DNA of 33,951 bases, taken from a virus. The DNA is taken from the IMG/VR virus record IMGVR_UViG_3300028840_000557, positions 1 to 33,951 of that record. The stretch is one strand, 5' to 3'. This document shows positions 21,976 through 28,423 of this stretch, in pieces; the first letter of the stretch is position 1, and the number at the start of each line of letters is the position of its first letter. Position numbers and translations under genes: made by a program. Under the pieces are notes generated by a model. It saw nothing but the letters and a program-made list of their open reading frames with translations. It searched no databases and had not been told where the DNA came from.

Positions 21976-22164
21976 TTATTCCTTTATCGGTGAAGCATGC
22001 CCAGCTTTTGGTAAATACTCCGCCATTAGCATTTTCTCAACAGCAGTGGAGGCACTTGCTGCATCAACAGCATCACCATCAACCTTAGCTCTCGGAATAC
22101 ACGACACAATGGAATAAATCTTTTCCCAAAGTTCCGATCTTGATACTTCGCTTCTGTTTTCCAT
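21976..22164 (-). CDS. Unknown small protein upstream of the terminase, 62 aa
   Basis: ATG 22164 follows CATAAAAATTACAACT. The product begins MENRSEVSRSELWEKIYSIV and has an Ala/Asp-rich middle, with no membrane segment or Cys cluster. It sits between the second glycosyltransferase and the small terminase, with 17 bases before and 2 after, so it is translated with packaging genes. No family recognised. Confidence 0.65.
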   Translation of the reverse strand: MENRSEVSRSELWEKIYSIVSCIPRAKVDGDAVDAASASTAVEKMLMAEYLPKAGHASPIKE

Positions 22165-22181
22165 AGTTGTAATTTTTATGA

Positions 22182-22943
22182 TTATACGCCTTTGATTGGC
22201 ACTGAGACTCTACCATTGAGGAGATCGCCCATTTTCTCGGCAGGCATCTTATACCGGATCACTCCCGATCCCCACTTCTCGATGATCGCTTTGCAATACC
22301 GCTCCTCGTATTCCATCGTCCTCATGGAAACTATTCCGCCTGCGTTGTCTCCATGTCCACAAAAATACGCCATTTTCTCCACACGGAGCAGCTTCCTGTA
22401 CCGGTGCATCTGTTGTAAAGCCATATCGTAGTCGTCCTTGCTTCCCATTGACTCATCGAATAACAAGTCATGGTCAAGATGTACCTGAAATGGCCCAAGG
22501 GTTATATTGGTAAGGCTGAAGGGTCTGAACTCCTTGTACTCACGCTCATCGCCCGCTGTCCTCTGTGATACGCCCCACATCTTACAGCCAAAGCCATCCG
22601 CTACCTCTGTGAATTGATTCAGGACTGCGTTGACTCTCTGTTTCGGTAGCTTGATGAATGAGATGAATCGCTTCTGCTCCCTGGTTCTCCCCTCCATGTA
22701 TAACAGGTGCCTCACATCATCGTCCAACATGAGCAACGGTCGTGGGATGTTTTGCAATATCCAGTTGCGCTTCTTTGCAATGTTTCCATCCGCCTCATCC
22801 GGAATTACGATCATGCGCTTCTCGGGTAACACCTTCAGGTACTCGTCCCTCTGTGATTCAGGCAGGACATATTTTGCGCCTGAGAAGTAAAGCTTCCCCT
22901 CCAAGTTGTGCGACCGCTTGTATGTAGGTATTACGATGTTCAT
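22182..22943 (-). CDS. Glycosyltransferase, TET-associated (TAGT) type, 253 aa
   Basis: A GT-A-fold enzyme with the N-terminal signature IPTYKR (5-10), a DGNIAKKRN nucleotide-binding-like segment (52-60), the metal-binding LDDDV (73-77), an acidic catalytic-looking block (FDES...DDYDM, 162-174), GGI (202-204), KWGSGV (223-228) and a C-terminal PIKGV. The family (TET-associated glycosyltransferase) is known from phage DNA-modification gene clusters, where it adds sugars to modified bases. A close paralogue is at 24791-25510. The start ATGA overlaps the radical SAM stop. No 5-methylpyrimidine oxidase or hydroxymethylase is visible in the genome, so the acceptor base, and even DNA as substrate, is inferred. 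Confidence 0.75.
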   Translation of the reverse strand: MNIVIPTYKRSHNLEGKLYFSGAKYVLPESQRDEYLKVLPEKRMIVIPDEADGNIAKKRNWILQNIPRPLLMLDDDVRHLLYMEGRTREQKRFISFIKLPKQRVNAVLNQFTEVADGFGCKMWGVSQRTAGDEREYKEFRPFSLTNITLGPFQVHLDHDLLFDESMGSKDDYDMALQQMHRYRKLLRVEKMAYFCGHGDNAGGIVSMRTMEYEERYCKAIIEKWGSGVIRYKMPAEKMGDLLNGRVSVPIKGV

Positions 22944-23653
22944 TGTTCCTCGTGCCTGAAGTCCTCTGGGTATTCGATATATCCAATAACCGGCAACAGC
23001 CTCTTAAGGTTTTTCTTCGGCTTCACTGTGGTGAATTTGCCCAGCTCATAAATCAGCTCCTGCAACTTCTCCCCATCCGGTTCTGGTAGTTTATTGCCTC
23101 CTGAATCTGCTCCGATGTTTACCTGTTTTGGCCTGCACTGTTTTACAAGCTCTACCAATTCCTCCAGATCAAAGTCCATTACCGGCTCGATGGTCACATA
23201 GGTATCGAATGATTCAGCCAACACACCCAGCCAGTTTGCCCTGTCCATGGGTGTCGGTGTCCTTCCCATCTGAACATAGTTGCGATTCGTCTCAATGGTC
23301 ACACATAATGCTGAGCCCTTCGGAATGATCTGCCTGAAATCATACATCAACTGCGGATTCTTCGTCTGAAACAAATACCTGTTATCTGGGTACATGGAGC
23401 AATGTATCAAAGTGTCCGCTACCCAGCCGTGCTTTATTCCTTCTGCAAACAGGTCACAGGATGAACCCACAAAGATGAAATTACCAATGCCCAAGTTCGT
23501 GCGAAGCTCTTTTTCATCCAACCGTACAGGGTTGAGGTTTCCCCACCGCTTCATGTAGCAATAGTCGCAATCATGTGGGCAGGCTCCCTTCACAGCATTC
23601 CAGGTGTGCGTCACCCAATCGTACATATTGCCTTTCGATTCATTGAGTCCCAT
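22940..23653 (-). CDS. Radical SAM protein of the phage Gp37/Gp68 (DUF5131) type, 237 aa
   Basis: The radical SAM cluster is CPHDCDYC (residues 25-32, C-x3-C-x2-C) in the setting WNAVKGACPHDCDYCYMK, as in DUF5131/Gp37-Gp68 phage proteins. FVGSSCDLFAEG, QTKNPQLM, VTIETNRNY and VTIEPVMDFDLEEL follow in the family order. Such enzymes bind a [4Fe-4S] cluster and cleave S-adenosylmethionine to start a radical reaction; the phage substrate is unknown. It is coupled on both sides (TGATG with the DUF7694-like gene, ATGA with the glycosyltransferase), so it is probably functionally linked to the latter. Confidence 0.8.
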   Translation of the reverse strand: MGLNESKGNMYDWVTHTWNAVKGACPHDCDYCYMKRWGNLNPVRLDEKELRTNLGIGNFIFVGSSCDLFAEGIKHGWVADTLIHCSMYPDNRYLFQTKNPQLMYDFRQIIPKGSALCVTIETNRNYVQMGRTPTPMDRANWLGVLAESFDTYVTIEPVMDFDLEELVELVKQCRPKQVNIGADSGGNKLPEPDGEKLQELIYELGKFTTVKPKKNLKRLLPVIGYIEYPEDFRHEEQ

Positions 23654-24006
23654 CAGTTCATATCGTCTTTAGGGTGGTTGTTTATTACCGGCTTCTGATC
23701 GATCTCAAACAGGTGTAGGGTGTTCGGGTGCATATTCACAAACTCCGCCTCCGGTGGGAATATCTGCGCCATGTACACATCGTCAGGCAGGTACTTGTAC
23801 CGGGCAAACTTCAGCTCTGCATAAACCGGCAGCCGGTTCGGCAGGGATATGCTCAGGTGCCATTTATCATCGTCCAAGCTGAGTATGTAGCCCACCTGTA
23901 CGACCCTGAAGCCGATCAATTTCTTGCCGACCTTCGCCCTGAACTCCTCCTTAGTGCAAGGGAGAGTTAAGACATTGTTCTCGTTTCCATCTACTGCGAT
24001 TTTCAT
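23653..24006 (-). CDS. DUF7694-like phage protein, 117 aa
   Basis: I chose ATG 24006, which follows the standard leader CCTAAAATCAGAGAA and overlaps the stop of the 38-aa gene as ATGA. The segment KWHLSISLPNRLPVYAEL followed by an FPPEAEFVNMHPNTLHLFE block matches small phage proteins grouped as DUF7694; their function is unknown. The start of the radical SAM gene overlaps its TGA. I therefore read it as part of the same translation unit as the modification genes. Confidence 0.65.
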   Translation of the reverse strand: MKIAVDGNENNVLTLPCTKEEFRAKVGKKLIGFRVVQVGYILSLDDDKWHLSISLPNRLPVYAELKFARYKYLPDDVYMAQIFPPEAEFVNMHPNTLHLFEIDQKPVINNHPKDDMN

Positions 24007-24119
24007 TTCTCTGATTTTAGGTTTTTGCACTTCGACTTGAGGGTATCCGGGCAATGAGAACACATCCCATCGCAATCGGATGCCCACAAATACAATCGAT
24101 CTAATAGTTTCCGGAACAT
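24003..24119 (-). CDS. Tiny four-cysteine protein, 38 aa
   Basis: ATG 24119 shares its A with the TAA of the preceding gene (TAATG), and the TGA at 24003-24005 overlaps the ATG of the next gene (ATGA). The frame fills the space between them exactly. The product, MFRKLLDRLYLW...SEK, has four Cys at positions 16, 20, 23 and 31 (C-x3-C-x2-C-x7-C), enough for a zinc or iron-sulphur site. The double coupling is the main evidence that it is real. No family recognised. Confidence 0.65.
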   Translation of the reverse strand: MFRKLLDRLYLWASDCDGMCSHCPDTLKSKCKNLKSEK

Positions 24120-24244
24120 TACCTCCGGTTTTTCCTGCCTGCCGACTTTCCTTTTGAATAAATCATGTAGCCGAGGACAAAGACAATAATTCCAATCGCA
24201 ACTATTCCTGCGATGGCTCCGAATGTAAGTGTTAATGTGGTCAT
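24119..24244 (-). CDS. Single-pass membrane micro-protein, 41 aa
   Basis: ATG 24244 follows CACCTAAACATATCATT. Residues 4-29 form one membrane helix (TLTFGAIAGIVAIGIIVFVL plus GYMIY), followed by a basic tail (SKGKSAGRKNRR), which predicts the tail in the cytoplasm. It lies directly after the endolysin gene, so a pinholin or lysis regulator role is possible; other holin candidates are at 27441-27918. It is coupled to the 38-aa gene by TAATG. Confidence 0.7.
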   Translation of the reverse strand: MTTLTLTFGAIAGIVAIGIIVFVLGYMIYSKGKSAGRKNRR

Positions 24245-24271
24245 AATGATATGTTTAGGTGAATATTAAAA

Positions 24272-24787
24272 TTATCTCAATTCAAGGTGAGGCATATCAA
24301 TGAAAGTGCCAGGCTCAAGAAACTGCGTATCCCTATCCCAATCAGCTCCCGATCTCAGCTGGTGTTCGATCTTGCCCTGTCCATGCAGCCATTTACCAAT
24401 AGTCAGGAATGAACCGACCAGCACCATCATGTGCGCTTTATCATATCTCAAATCAGGCCTGCCAGGGATATAAGCAGATACATCAATGGCATATCCAAAG
24501 CCATCCGCTTTTTTCTGGTGGTTTGATTGCTTATGGTAGCCATCACAATAGGTAACTACGCCACCAGTCTTGATCCATGCCTGCGGGTTCGTCCTCGGCA
24601 ATCCACCGGCATTACTGTACGTCCGACCTATCTGCCAGAGCTTGTGCTGCTCCTCCTGCGTCCTGACTCCATCGGTCAACGTGAAATCAATAGGTGAGCT
24701 CTCTGTCGCCACCTTGATAATCTTGATCAGGTCATCGTGTAGCCCTGACTCCAATACTTCGATACTTCTCTTTCCAAGTGTCCACAT
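24272..24787 (-). CDS. Endolysin, M15-type (VanY/L-Ala-D-Glu peptidase-like), 171 aa
   Basis: The fold is that of zinc peptidases of family M15. FTLTDGVRTQEEQHKLW lies at residues 35-51. A zinc-binding H90 in SNHQ is followed by D102 in AIDVSAY, and the closing DMPHLE supplies H167; SGADWDRD matches the late loop of phage L-alanyl-D-glutamate endopeptidases. It cuts peptidoglycan cross-bridge peptides at the end of infection. There is no signal peptide, so release depends on a holin. It lies about 2.2 kb away from the spanin-holin group, wedged between the first glycosyltransferase and the micro-membrane gene. Confidence 0.85.
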   Translation of the reverse strand: MWTLGKRSIEVLESGLHDDLIKIIKVATESSPIDFTLTDGVRTQEEQHKLWQIGRTYSNAGGLPRTNPQAWIKTGGVVTYCDGYHKQSNHQKKADGFGYAIDVSAYIPGRPDLRYDKAHMMVLVGSFLTIGKWLHGQGKIEHQLRSGADWDRDTQFLEPGTFIDMPHLELR

Positions 24788-24790
24788 AGT

Positions 24791-25510
24791 TCAAATTCCT
24801 TTGTATGGTGATTTAGGTGTTAAAAATACGCCTCGCTTCTGATCCCAATTAAGAACATCGCTTCCCCACTTCGTCAGCAGCTTCTTGCTGTCCGCCAGGC
24901 TCTCCTCCTTCGATTCTATCCCTCCGGTCTGCTTCTCGTCTTTCATCTTGCAGGTCAAGCTGAAATGATTAAACCGCAACGCTCTGCTGTCTCTGTGAAC
25001 GTGCTGCAGCCAGAAGTCCATGTCCGACTGACGGTCAAGTGATTCATCGTACCGCAGCTCAGTGATCAGTAGTCCTGTCACCGTGTAAAAGAACCGGCCC
25101 AATGAAAACGGTAGGTTTACCTCCTGGTGCAACGGCTGCACATCGGCACTGAACCCAAACAGGTGAGCGCCAAAGCCCTGAGCCACATGGAAAGCATTGT
25201 GTAACAGACCCATAAATTCCCAATCCATCAACAGCTGATTTGATAAAGTGGACTGTACCGATACAAAGTCATCGTCTATCATAACCAGACCCTTGTTGCC
25301 CCTTTCCAGAGCCAAATCAATACAGGCATTCCTTTTCCTTGCGATATTCCCGTCTCGTTCATCCTTGATCGTCAATACCCTGCCAGGATAGTTCTGCTCG
25401 TAGTCCTCTCGCTGTGATTCAGGAACCACAATGTGCGCCTCGGGAAAGTACTGCGCTGTCGGCTGCTGTGCCGGTCGGCCATAGGACGGTATGAACAGCT
25501 CCCATTTCAT
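24791..25510 (-). CDS. Glycosyltransferase, TET-associated (TAGT) type, second paralogue, 239 aa
   Basis: It shares an ordered motif set with the protein at 22182-22943: IPSYGRP (7-13), VVPESQRE (28-35), DGNIARKRN (53-61), MIDDDF (77-82), GFG, YDES...DMDFW (154-167), GGIES (196-200), KWGSDV (214-219) and the C-terminal PYKGI. Two diverged paralogues in one phage suggest two sugar additions or two acceptors. The start overlaps the ParB-like stop as ATGA (25507-25510), so ParB-like protein and glycosyltransferase are translated as a pair. A host-glycan target is the main alternative to DNA. Confidence 0.75.
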   Translation of the reverse strand: MKWELFIPSYGRPAQQPTAQYFPEAHIVVPESQREDYEQNYPGRVLTIKDERDGNIARKRNACIDLALERGNKGLVMIDDDFVSVQSTLSNQLLMDWEFMGLLHNAFHVAQGFGAHLFGFSADVQPLHQEVNLPFSLGRFFYTVTGLLITELRYDESLDRQSDMDFWLQHVHRDSRALRFNHFSLTCKMKDEKQTGGIESKEESLADSKKLLTKWGSDVLNWDQKRGVFLTPKSPYKGI

Positions 25511-26085
25511 AGCCTGTTGATAACCGGTGCGCCCTTGATCACACGCCCGATACCTATCTTCTGGGATTTCACGGTCTTGATAGCTGACTTGACGTTCTTC
25601 AGACCCAGCTTCTCGACCGCTACCTGCCAGTCCATTGGGTTATCGAAATACAGCACCACGTAATTATGCTCAAGCAGCAGCTCCTCTGCAAACTCGATCT
25701 GGCCCTTCACATCAGCGCCCGGCCCCTCCTCTGGTGCCAAGTCCCAATTATCAAGCTCCTCGAAAGTGTACTCCTCCGCCAGCACCTCCTCATCCCATGT
25801 ACCGGCCTCCTTGTTGTCCAGGATCACAAACTTACGCCACTGCTCCGGTGTGAAGTCCTCCACCTTCTGCACCCATTCGTCAGGCACATCCTTGTAACCC
25901 AGCTCAAGCAAAGCTCGGTAACGCTGGTTCCCTCCTTGGATTACATTGTCTTTATCAACAGCTAATCCACGGACAGCTAACATTTCAGGAAAGCTCTCGA
26001 TGTCACTCTTCAGCTTCTCCATGTTCGCCTTGGTGATCTTACGTGGGTTCTTCTCATTCGGTTTAAGGTCTGCGAGTAATATCAT
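25507..26085 (-). CDS. ParB-like (ParB/sulfiredoxin-fold) protein with extra C-terminal domain, 192 aa
   Basis: Residues 1-75 have the ParB nucleotide-binding fold: LADLKPNEKNPRKITKANME and the hallmark GGNQRYRALLELG (51-63). Members in phages act as CTPases, nucleases or DNA-binding guides. After an acidic linker, residues 138-192 form a second small domain (YVVLYFDNPMDWQVAVEKL then GLKNVKSAIKTVKSQ), unlike chromosome-segregation ParB. No partner ParA is present, so plasmid-type partition is unlikely. Translation coupling with the glycosyltransferase suggests a role in choosing or holding the DNA to be modified (inference). The upstream gap holds a weak terminator and an inverted repeat. Confidence 0.75.
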   Translation of the reverse strand: MILLADLKPNEKNPRKITKANMEKLKSDIESFPEMLAVRGLAVDKDNVIQGGNQRYRALLELGYKDVPDEWVQKVEDFTPEQWRKFVILDNKEAGTWDEEVLAEEYTFEELDNWDLAPEEGPGADVKGQIEFAEELLLEHNYVVLYFDNPMDWQVAVEKLGLKNVKSAIKTVKSQKIGIGRVIKGAPVINRL

Positions 26086-26167
26086 TGCACATTATCAGTT
26101 TATGGTTGTTACTTGGTTTCCTTCACATCGGCCTATCTGCTGGGTGAAGGATGTTTAATTTCATTCC

Positions 26168-26185
26168 AAAAAAGCTCAGGCTTTT
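26168..26185 (-). terminator. Weak intrinsic terminator before the ParB-like gene
   Basis: On the minus strand AAAAGC-CTGA-GCTTTT forms a perfect 6-bp stem directly at the stop codon of the upstream gene and ends in a T-run of six. The stem is AT-rich, so the terminator is probably leaky. A second inverted repeat CCTTCAC/GTGAAGG follows between it and ATG 26085. Confidence 0.5.
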
Positions 26186-26402
26186 ACCTGATTCTGTACT
26201 TGAGGGCATACTCAAGGATTTTCTGACTCTCTTCGATTTTCCCATTGCCTGTCGATGTTATGATAAAAGTTTTATGCAGGTAGAACGGCTCCTTCAGCCA
26301 CTTCCTCAACGTGGGCTGCGATACATCCAAAAACAAAGCCCCCTCCTTCCGGTATCGGAAGTTGAGGGCTCGCCCTTTTTCAGTGTCAAGAATAACGATC
26401 AT
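26184..26402 (-). CDS. Small putative helix-turn-helix protein, 72 aa
   Basis: I chose ATG 26402 because it overlaps the stop of the preceding gene as ATGA; ATG 26417 is five codons earlier. The segment RYRKEGALFLDVSQPTLRKWL (split at its turn) looks like a helix-turn-helix: a helix with Ala, a turn, then a recognition helix with Thr-Leu-Arg-Trp, similar to NUMOD or MerR-like small DNA binders. The flanking short strands (MIVILDTEKG and HKTFIITSTGNGK) make a wing possible. A phage regulator is plausible but unproven. A terminator follows the stop. Confidence 0.6.
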   Translation of the reverse strand: MIVILDTEKGRALNFRYRKEGALFLDVSQPTLRKWLKEPFYLHKTFIITSTGNGKIEESQKILEYALKYRIR

Positions 26403-26581
26403 ACCCAGTGTTCGCATGTATATTCCCCGGCCTGCTCATTGTAAGCCAATGATTCTACCAGGGATGGCTCACCTACTTTATACCTGCTGCATCGCTCACA
26501 AGGTCTGCGCTTATATTTCCGAATCCCAGGTATCAAATAGCCTCCGCATTTTTTTAGAGACTTCTTGCTCGGTTTAGCCAT
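26399..26581 (-). CDS. Small Cys-containing protein, 60 aa
   Basis: A basic 60-aa protein with a C-x2-C pair (CERC) and two further Cys, the last in CEHW at the end; together they could hold one zinc ion. It is coupled on both sides (TAATG at 26581, ATGA at 26399-26402). No family recognised. Basic charge plus Cys pairs would fit nucleic-acid binding. Confidence 0.6.
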   Translation of the reverse strand: MAKPSKKSLKKCGGYLIPGIRKYKRRPCERCSRYKVGEPSLVESLAYNEQAGEYTCEHWV

Positions 26582-26901
26582 TAGTTTAATTCAATGTTCC
26601 GCTCTCTCATTTCCATACGGTCAGTGAGTCGCTTATAGGCTTTCTCTGCTCCCTCCTTCGTGCTGGGTGCATAAGCCGTGTTTCCAAAGTCCTCGTTTCT
26701 CGGGAACAGCTCCTTCGCTTTCAGCTCGACCTTTTTTCCTTTGATTGTGATAGTCTTTGGCTTCTGCTCCCTGATAATAAACACCTCATAGCCGATGATC
26801 TCACCTTCGAGACATACATCATACATGGCTACGTGCCGGTTCCTTTTCACCAGGTTGTGGGTGAATACTTGCCGCTTAATTTCTTTGCGTAAAGTTTCCA
26901 T
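26581..26901 (-). CDS. Conserved phage hypothetical protein, 106 aa
   Basis: The pattern (RNRHVAMYDVCLEGEIIGYEVF followed by an IREQKPKTITIKGKK strand, then FPRNEDFGNTAYA and a helix with AEKAYKRL) is that of a small protein found across many tailed phages, of unknown function. Coupled by TAATG to the gene downstream. The sequence 26907-26914 (minus TACCTTTG) just before ATG 26901 matches a Bacteroidota -7 box, but it lies only five bases from the start codon and would give a leaderless message. Confidence 0.65.
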   Translation of the reverse strand: METLRKEIKRQVFTHNLVKRNRHVAMYDVCLEGEIIGYEVFIIREQKPKTITIKGKKVELKAKELFPRNEDFGNTAYAPSTKEGAEKAYKRLTDRMEMRERNIELN

Positions 26902-26906
26902 ACCAA

Positions 26907-26946
26907 CAAAGGTAGGAAAAATATTTGTACGTGGAGGCCTCTGCGT
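26907..26946 (-). promoter_or_regulatory. Possible promoter with adjoining palindrome
   Basis: TACCTTTG (26914-26907, minus) matches the Bacteroidota -7 consensus, but no TTG or GTTTTTA lies at the -33 distance. Just upstream is a palindrome centred at 26937/26938 with GAGGCCTC core and ACG/CGT arms (26929-26946). The palindrome could be an operator, or part of a weak terminator for the lysis unit. Low confidence. Confidence 0.25.
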
Positions 26947-26952
26947 GAAAAA

Positions 26953-27444
26953 TTATTTCACTGACTTAATAAGGACTACTATCAAAGTCAAGGCGAACAG
27001 CCCTACCATTACCCAGAAAAAAAAATAGCTCGTCACCGGTTTCTTGACCGGCACCTTATGAACTACCTGGTTCGTGTAGACTATTGTATCAGTGTGTAAT
27101 CGAATTGCGCTGTCCAGCTTAAACTGAAGCACTGAGTCCTTCTGCTGCAATAACAATTTCAGCTTCCGGTTTACAATCCACGCTTTAGCTGTCGCCAGCT
27201 CTGTCTCTACCCTGACAGGATCAACAGTGACATAAATAATCGAATCTTTGGTAAGGATGATCTCTTTCTCAGCATAAACTGTATCGCCAGGGAGGTACTT
27301 GTAAACGATGGTGTCCTTGTACTCAGTGTGGTGGACTGTTTCGATCTGGGTGATCGTGTCCGGTGGAAATTTGACCAGGCATCGCTGCTGCGTGACGCAA
27401 CCGGTCATTAATATGGCAATGAATAATATGAAAAGCTTTTTCAT
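26953..27444 (-). CDS. Unimolecular spanin (u-spanin), 163 aa
   Basis: The N-terminus MKKLFILFIAILMTGC is a lipoprotein signal with C16 as the lipidated residue, and residues 140-160 are a C-terminal membrane helix (SYFFFWVMVGLFALTLIVVL). A lipid anchor for the outer membrane plus an inner-membrane helix on one chain is the architecture of u-spanins such as T1 gp11. They fuse the two membranes to finish lysis of Gram-negative cells. The middle is a Thr/Val/Asp-rich strand region with a long helix (100-125). It overlaps the holin-like gene upstream as ATGA. It implies a host with an outer membrane. Confidence 0.75.
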   Translation of the reverse strand: MKKLFILFIAILMTGCVTQQRCLVKFPPDTITQIETVHHTEYKDTIVYKYLPGDTVYAEKEIILTKDSIIYVTVDPVRVETELATAKAWIVNRKLKLLLQQKDSVLQFKLDSAIRLHTDTIVYTNQVVHKVPVKKPVTSYFFFWVMVGLFALTLIVVLIKSVK

Positions 27445-27659
27445 TTGTCGTTTTTTTCCATGGGTTTCTGACCAAGCTTCAGCCCTACGAATACGCCTTG
27501 TAACGCGGAAAAGGTGGCTACAAGTGCGCCTGCCTCAATACCAGTGAATACCAAGTACGTGCATAAAGCCATATTCCATGCCGACCCAATGACAAAGATC
27601 AGCCTTGTTGAGCTGAACCCTCCATCGTTGCCGGTTAAAAATCGTTTCTGGTTGTTCAT
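27441..27659 (-). CDS. Small two-helix membrane protein, holin candidate, 72 aa
   Basis: Two membrane segments, at about residues 18-38 (TRLIFVIGSAWNMALCTYLV) and 42-62 (AGALVATFSALQGVFVGLKL), flank a short loop, with a basic N-terminus and a charged end (KPMEKNDK). The size and layout fit class II holins of Bacteroidota phages, which often lie next to the spanin. It is coupled to the spanin gene by ATGA. The 62-aa gene upstream is a second holin candidate. Confidence 0.65.
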   Translation of the reverse strand: MNNQKRFLTGNDGGFSSTRLIFVIGSAWNMALCTYLVFTGIEAGALVATFSALQGVFVGLKLGQKPMEKNDK

Positions 27660-27670
27660 AACTTAAAATA

Positions 27671-27720
27671 GGGAGGCAGGCCGTAGCCCCCTCCCTTCTC
27701 TCTCTACGGGGCTGAGCCCC
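27671..27720 (-). promoter_or_regulatory. Competing hairpins between two holin-like genes
   Basis: Three inverted repeats overlap here: GGGAGG/CCTCCC (27671-27676 with 27690-27695), CCGTAG/CTACGG (27681-27686 with 27704-27709) and GGGGC/GCCCC (27708-27712 with 27716-27720). The first and second cannot form together, since the downstream arm of one lies inside the other. The minus strand continues TATTTTAAG. This looks like an attenuator or mRNA-decay barrier controlling the relative dose of two lysis genes. Confidence 0.45.
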
Positions 27721-27729
27721 TGCGTTGGT

Positions 27730-27918
27730 TTACTCTGGGTCTTTGGCGAGCCATCCGGTAATAACAGCAACTAAAGCTCCTGCTCCCTCAAGAACAAGGG
27801 CAACAGCTGCCTGAGCCTCTACCTGAGATTCAGGGTCTACTGTGCCAGGCCAAACAATGCCAGCCACCATTAATACAGCTGCGATCACGCCTCCGATTGT
27901 TGTTTTCCAATTTTTCAT
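27730..27918 (-). CDS. Small holin-like membrane protein, 62 aa
   Basis: The start MKNWKTTIGGVIAAVLMVAG is typical of short phage holins: a positively charged beginning, then a first membrane helix (9-24). A short polar loop with PESQ leads to a second helix (38-57: AVALVLEGAGALVAVITGW). ATG 27918 follows ACAAAAAATTTCATT. Holins form holes in the inner membrane at a set time and let the endolysin out. It lies between the XhlA-like gene and a second holin candidate; which is the holin and which an antiholin cannot be told. Confidence 0.7.
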   Translation of the reverse strand: MKNWKTTIGGVIAAVLMVAGIVWPGTVDPESQVEAQAAVALVLEGAGALVAVITGWLAKDPE

Positions 27919-27942
27919 AATGAAATTTTTTGTGGTTTATTA

Positions 27943-28266
27943 CTATCCAAAATGGATTCCGATTAATACCCCCGCCACAATTCCAATTATCGTAACGGTT
28001 ATTCCGATGATCCACCGGTTCCGCCTCCTTACGATCTCCTTGCCTTTCTCCTGTCCGATCTGATTCTCTTGGAATTTCAACAGCCCACTGATACCAGTTT
28101 GTAAACTACCCACCGTTTTCTCTAAGCTACCTACCGCCCTGTTCAGGGCCGGTACCGTCTGCGACAATCCTTCTGGACCCATTATGATGCGTTCAAGTGA
28201 TGCTACCTTTTCTTGAAGCCTTGATATTTCAGCTTCCTTTTTACAATAAGCAGGATGATCTGGCAT
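27943..28266 (-). CDS. XhlA-like coiled-coil membrane protein, 107 aa
   Basis: I chose ATG 28266, just after promoter-like sequence; the frame upstream only has TTG. Residues 9-60 are coiled coil (KKEAEISRLQEKVASLERI, then GSLEKTVGSLQTG) and residues 84-105 are one membrane helix (NRWIIGITVTIIGIVAGVLIG, split). A basic RRRNR stands before the helix. The same layout is found in XhlA/haemolysin-type proteins that assist holins in Bacillus phages. First gene of the lysis unit. Confidence 0.65.
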   Translation of the reverse strand: MPDHPAYCKKEAEISRLQEKVASLERIIMGPEGLSQTVPALNRAVGSLEKTVGSLQTGISGLLKFQENQIGQEKGKEIVRRRNRWIIGITVTIIGIVAGVLIGIHFG

Positions 28267-28283
28267 TTCTTCATTTCTTCGGT

Positions 28284-28315
28284 GCAAGTTACAAGATTTG
28301 ACAATTCAAAGCAAA
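28284..28315 (-). promoter_or_regulatory. Putative promoter of the lysis unit
   Basis: On the minus strand TTTGC (28315-28311) is followed by 19 nt and then TAACTTGC (28291-28284). The latter matches the Bacteroidota -7 box except for one missing T. The spacing is that of the phylum's -33/-7 layout. It lies 17 bases before ATG 28266 and downstream of a strong terminator, so a new start is needed here. A CACACC/GGTGTG inverted repeat about 45 bases upstream may be an operator. Confidence 0.5.
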
Positions 28316-28423
28316 TGCCCATAGCATTGCGAAATTTCAACGATCTCCTTTTTGCAACGTACCACACCACAGCCGGTGTGATCTGCTTGGTTTGCCCGTG
28401 CGCTGTTGTTGAGGTGATGGCAT

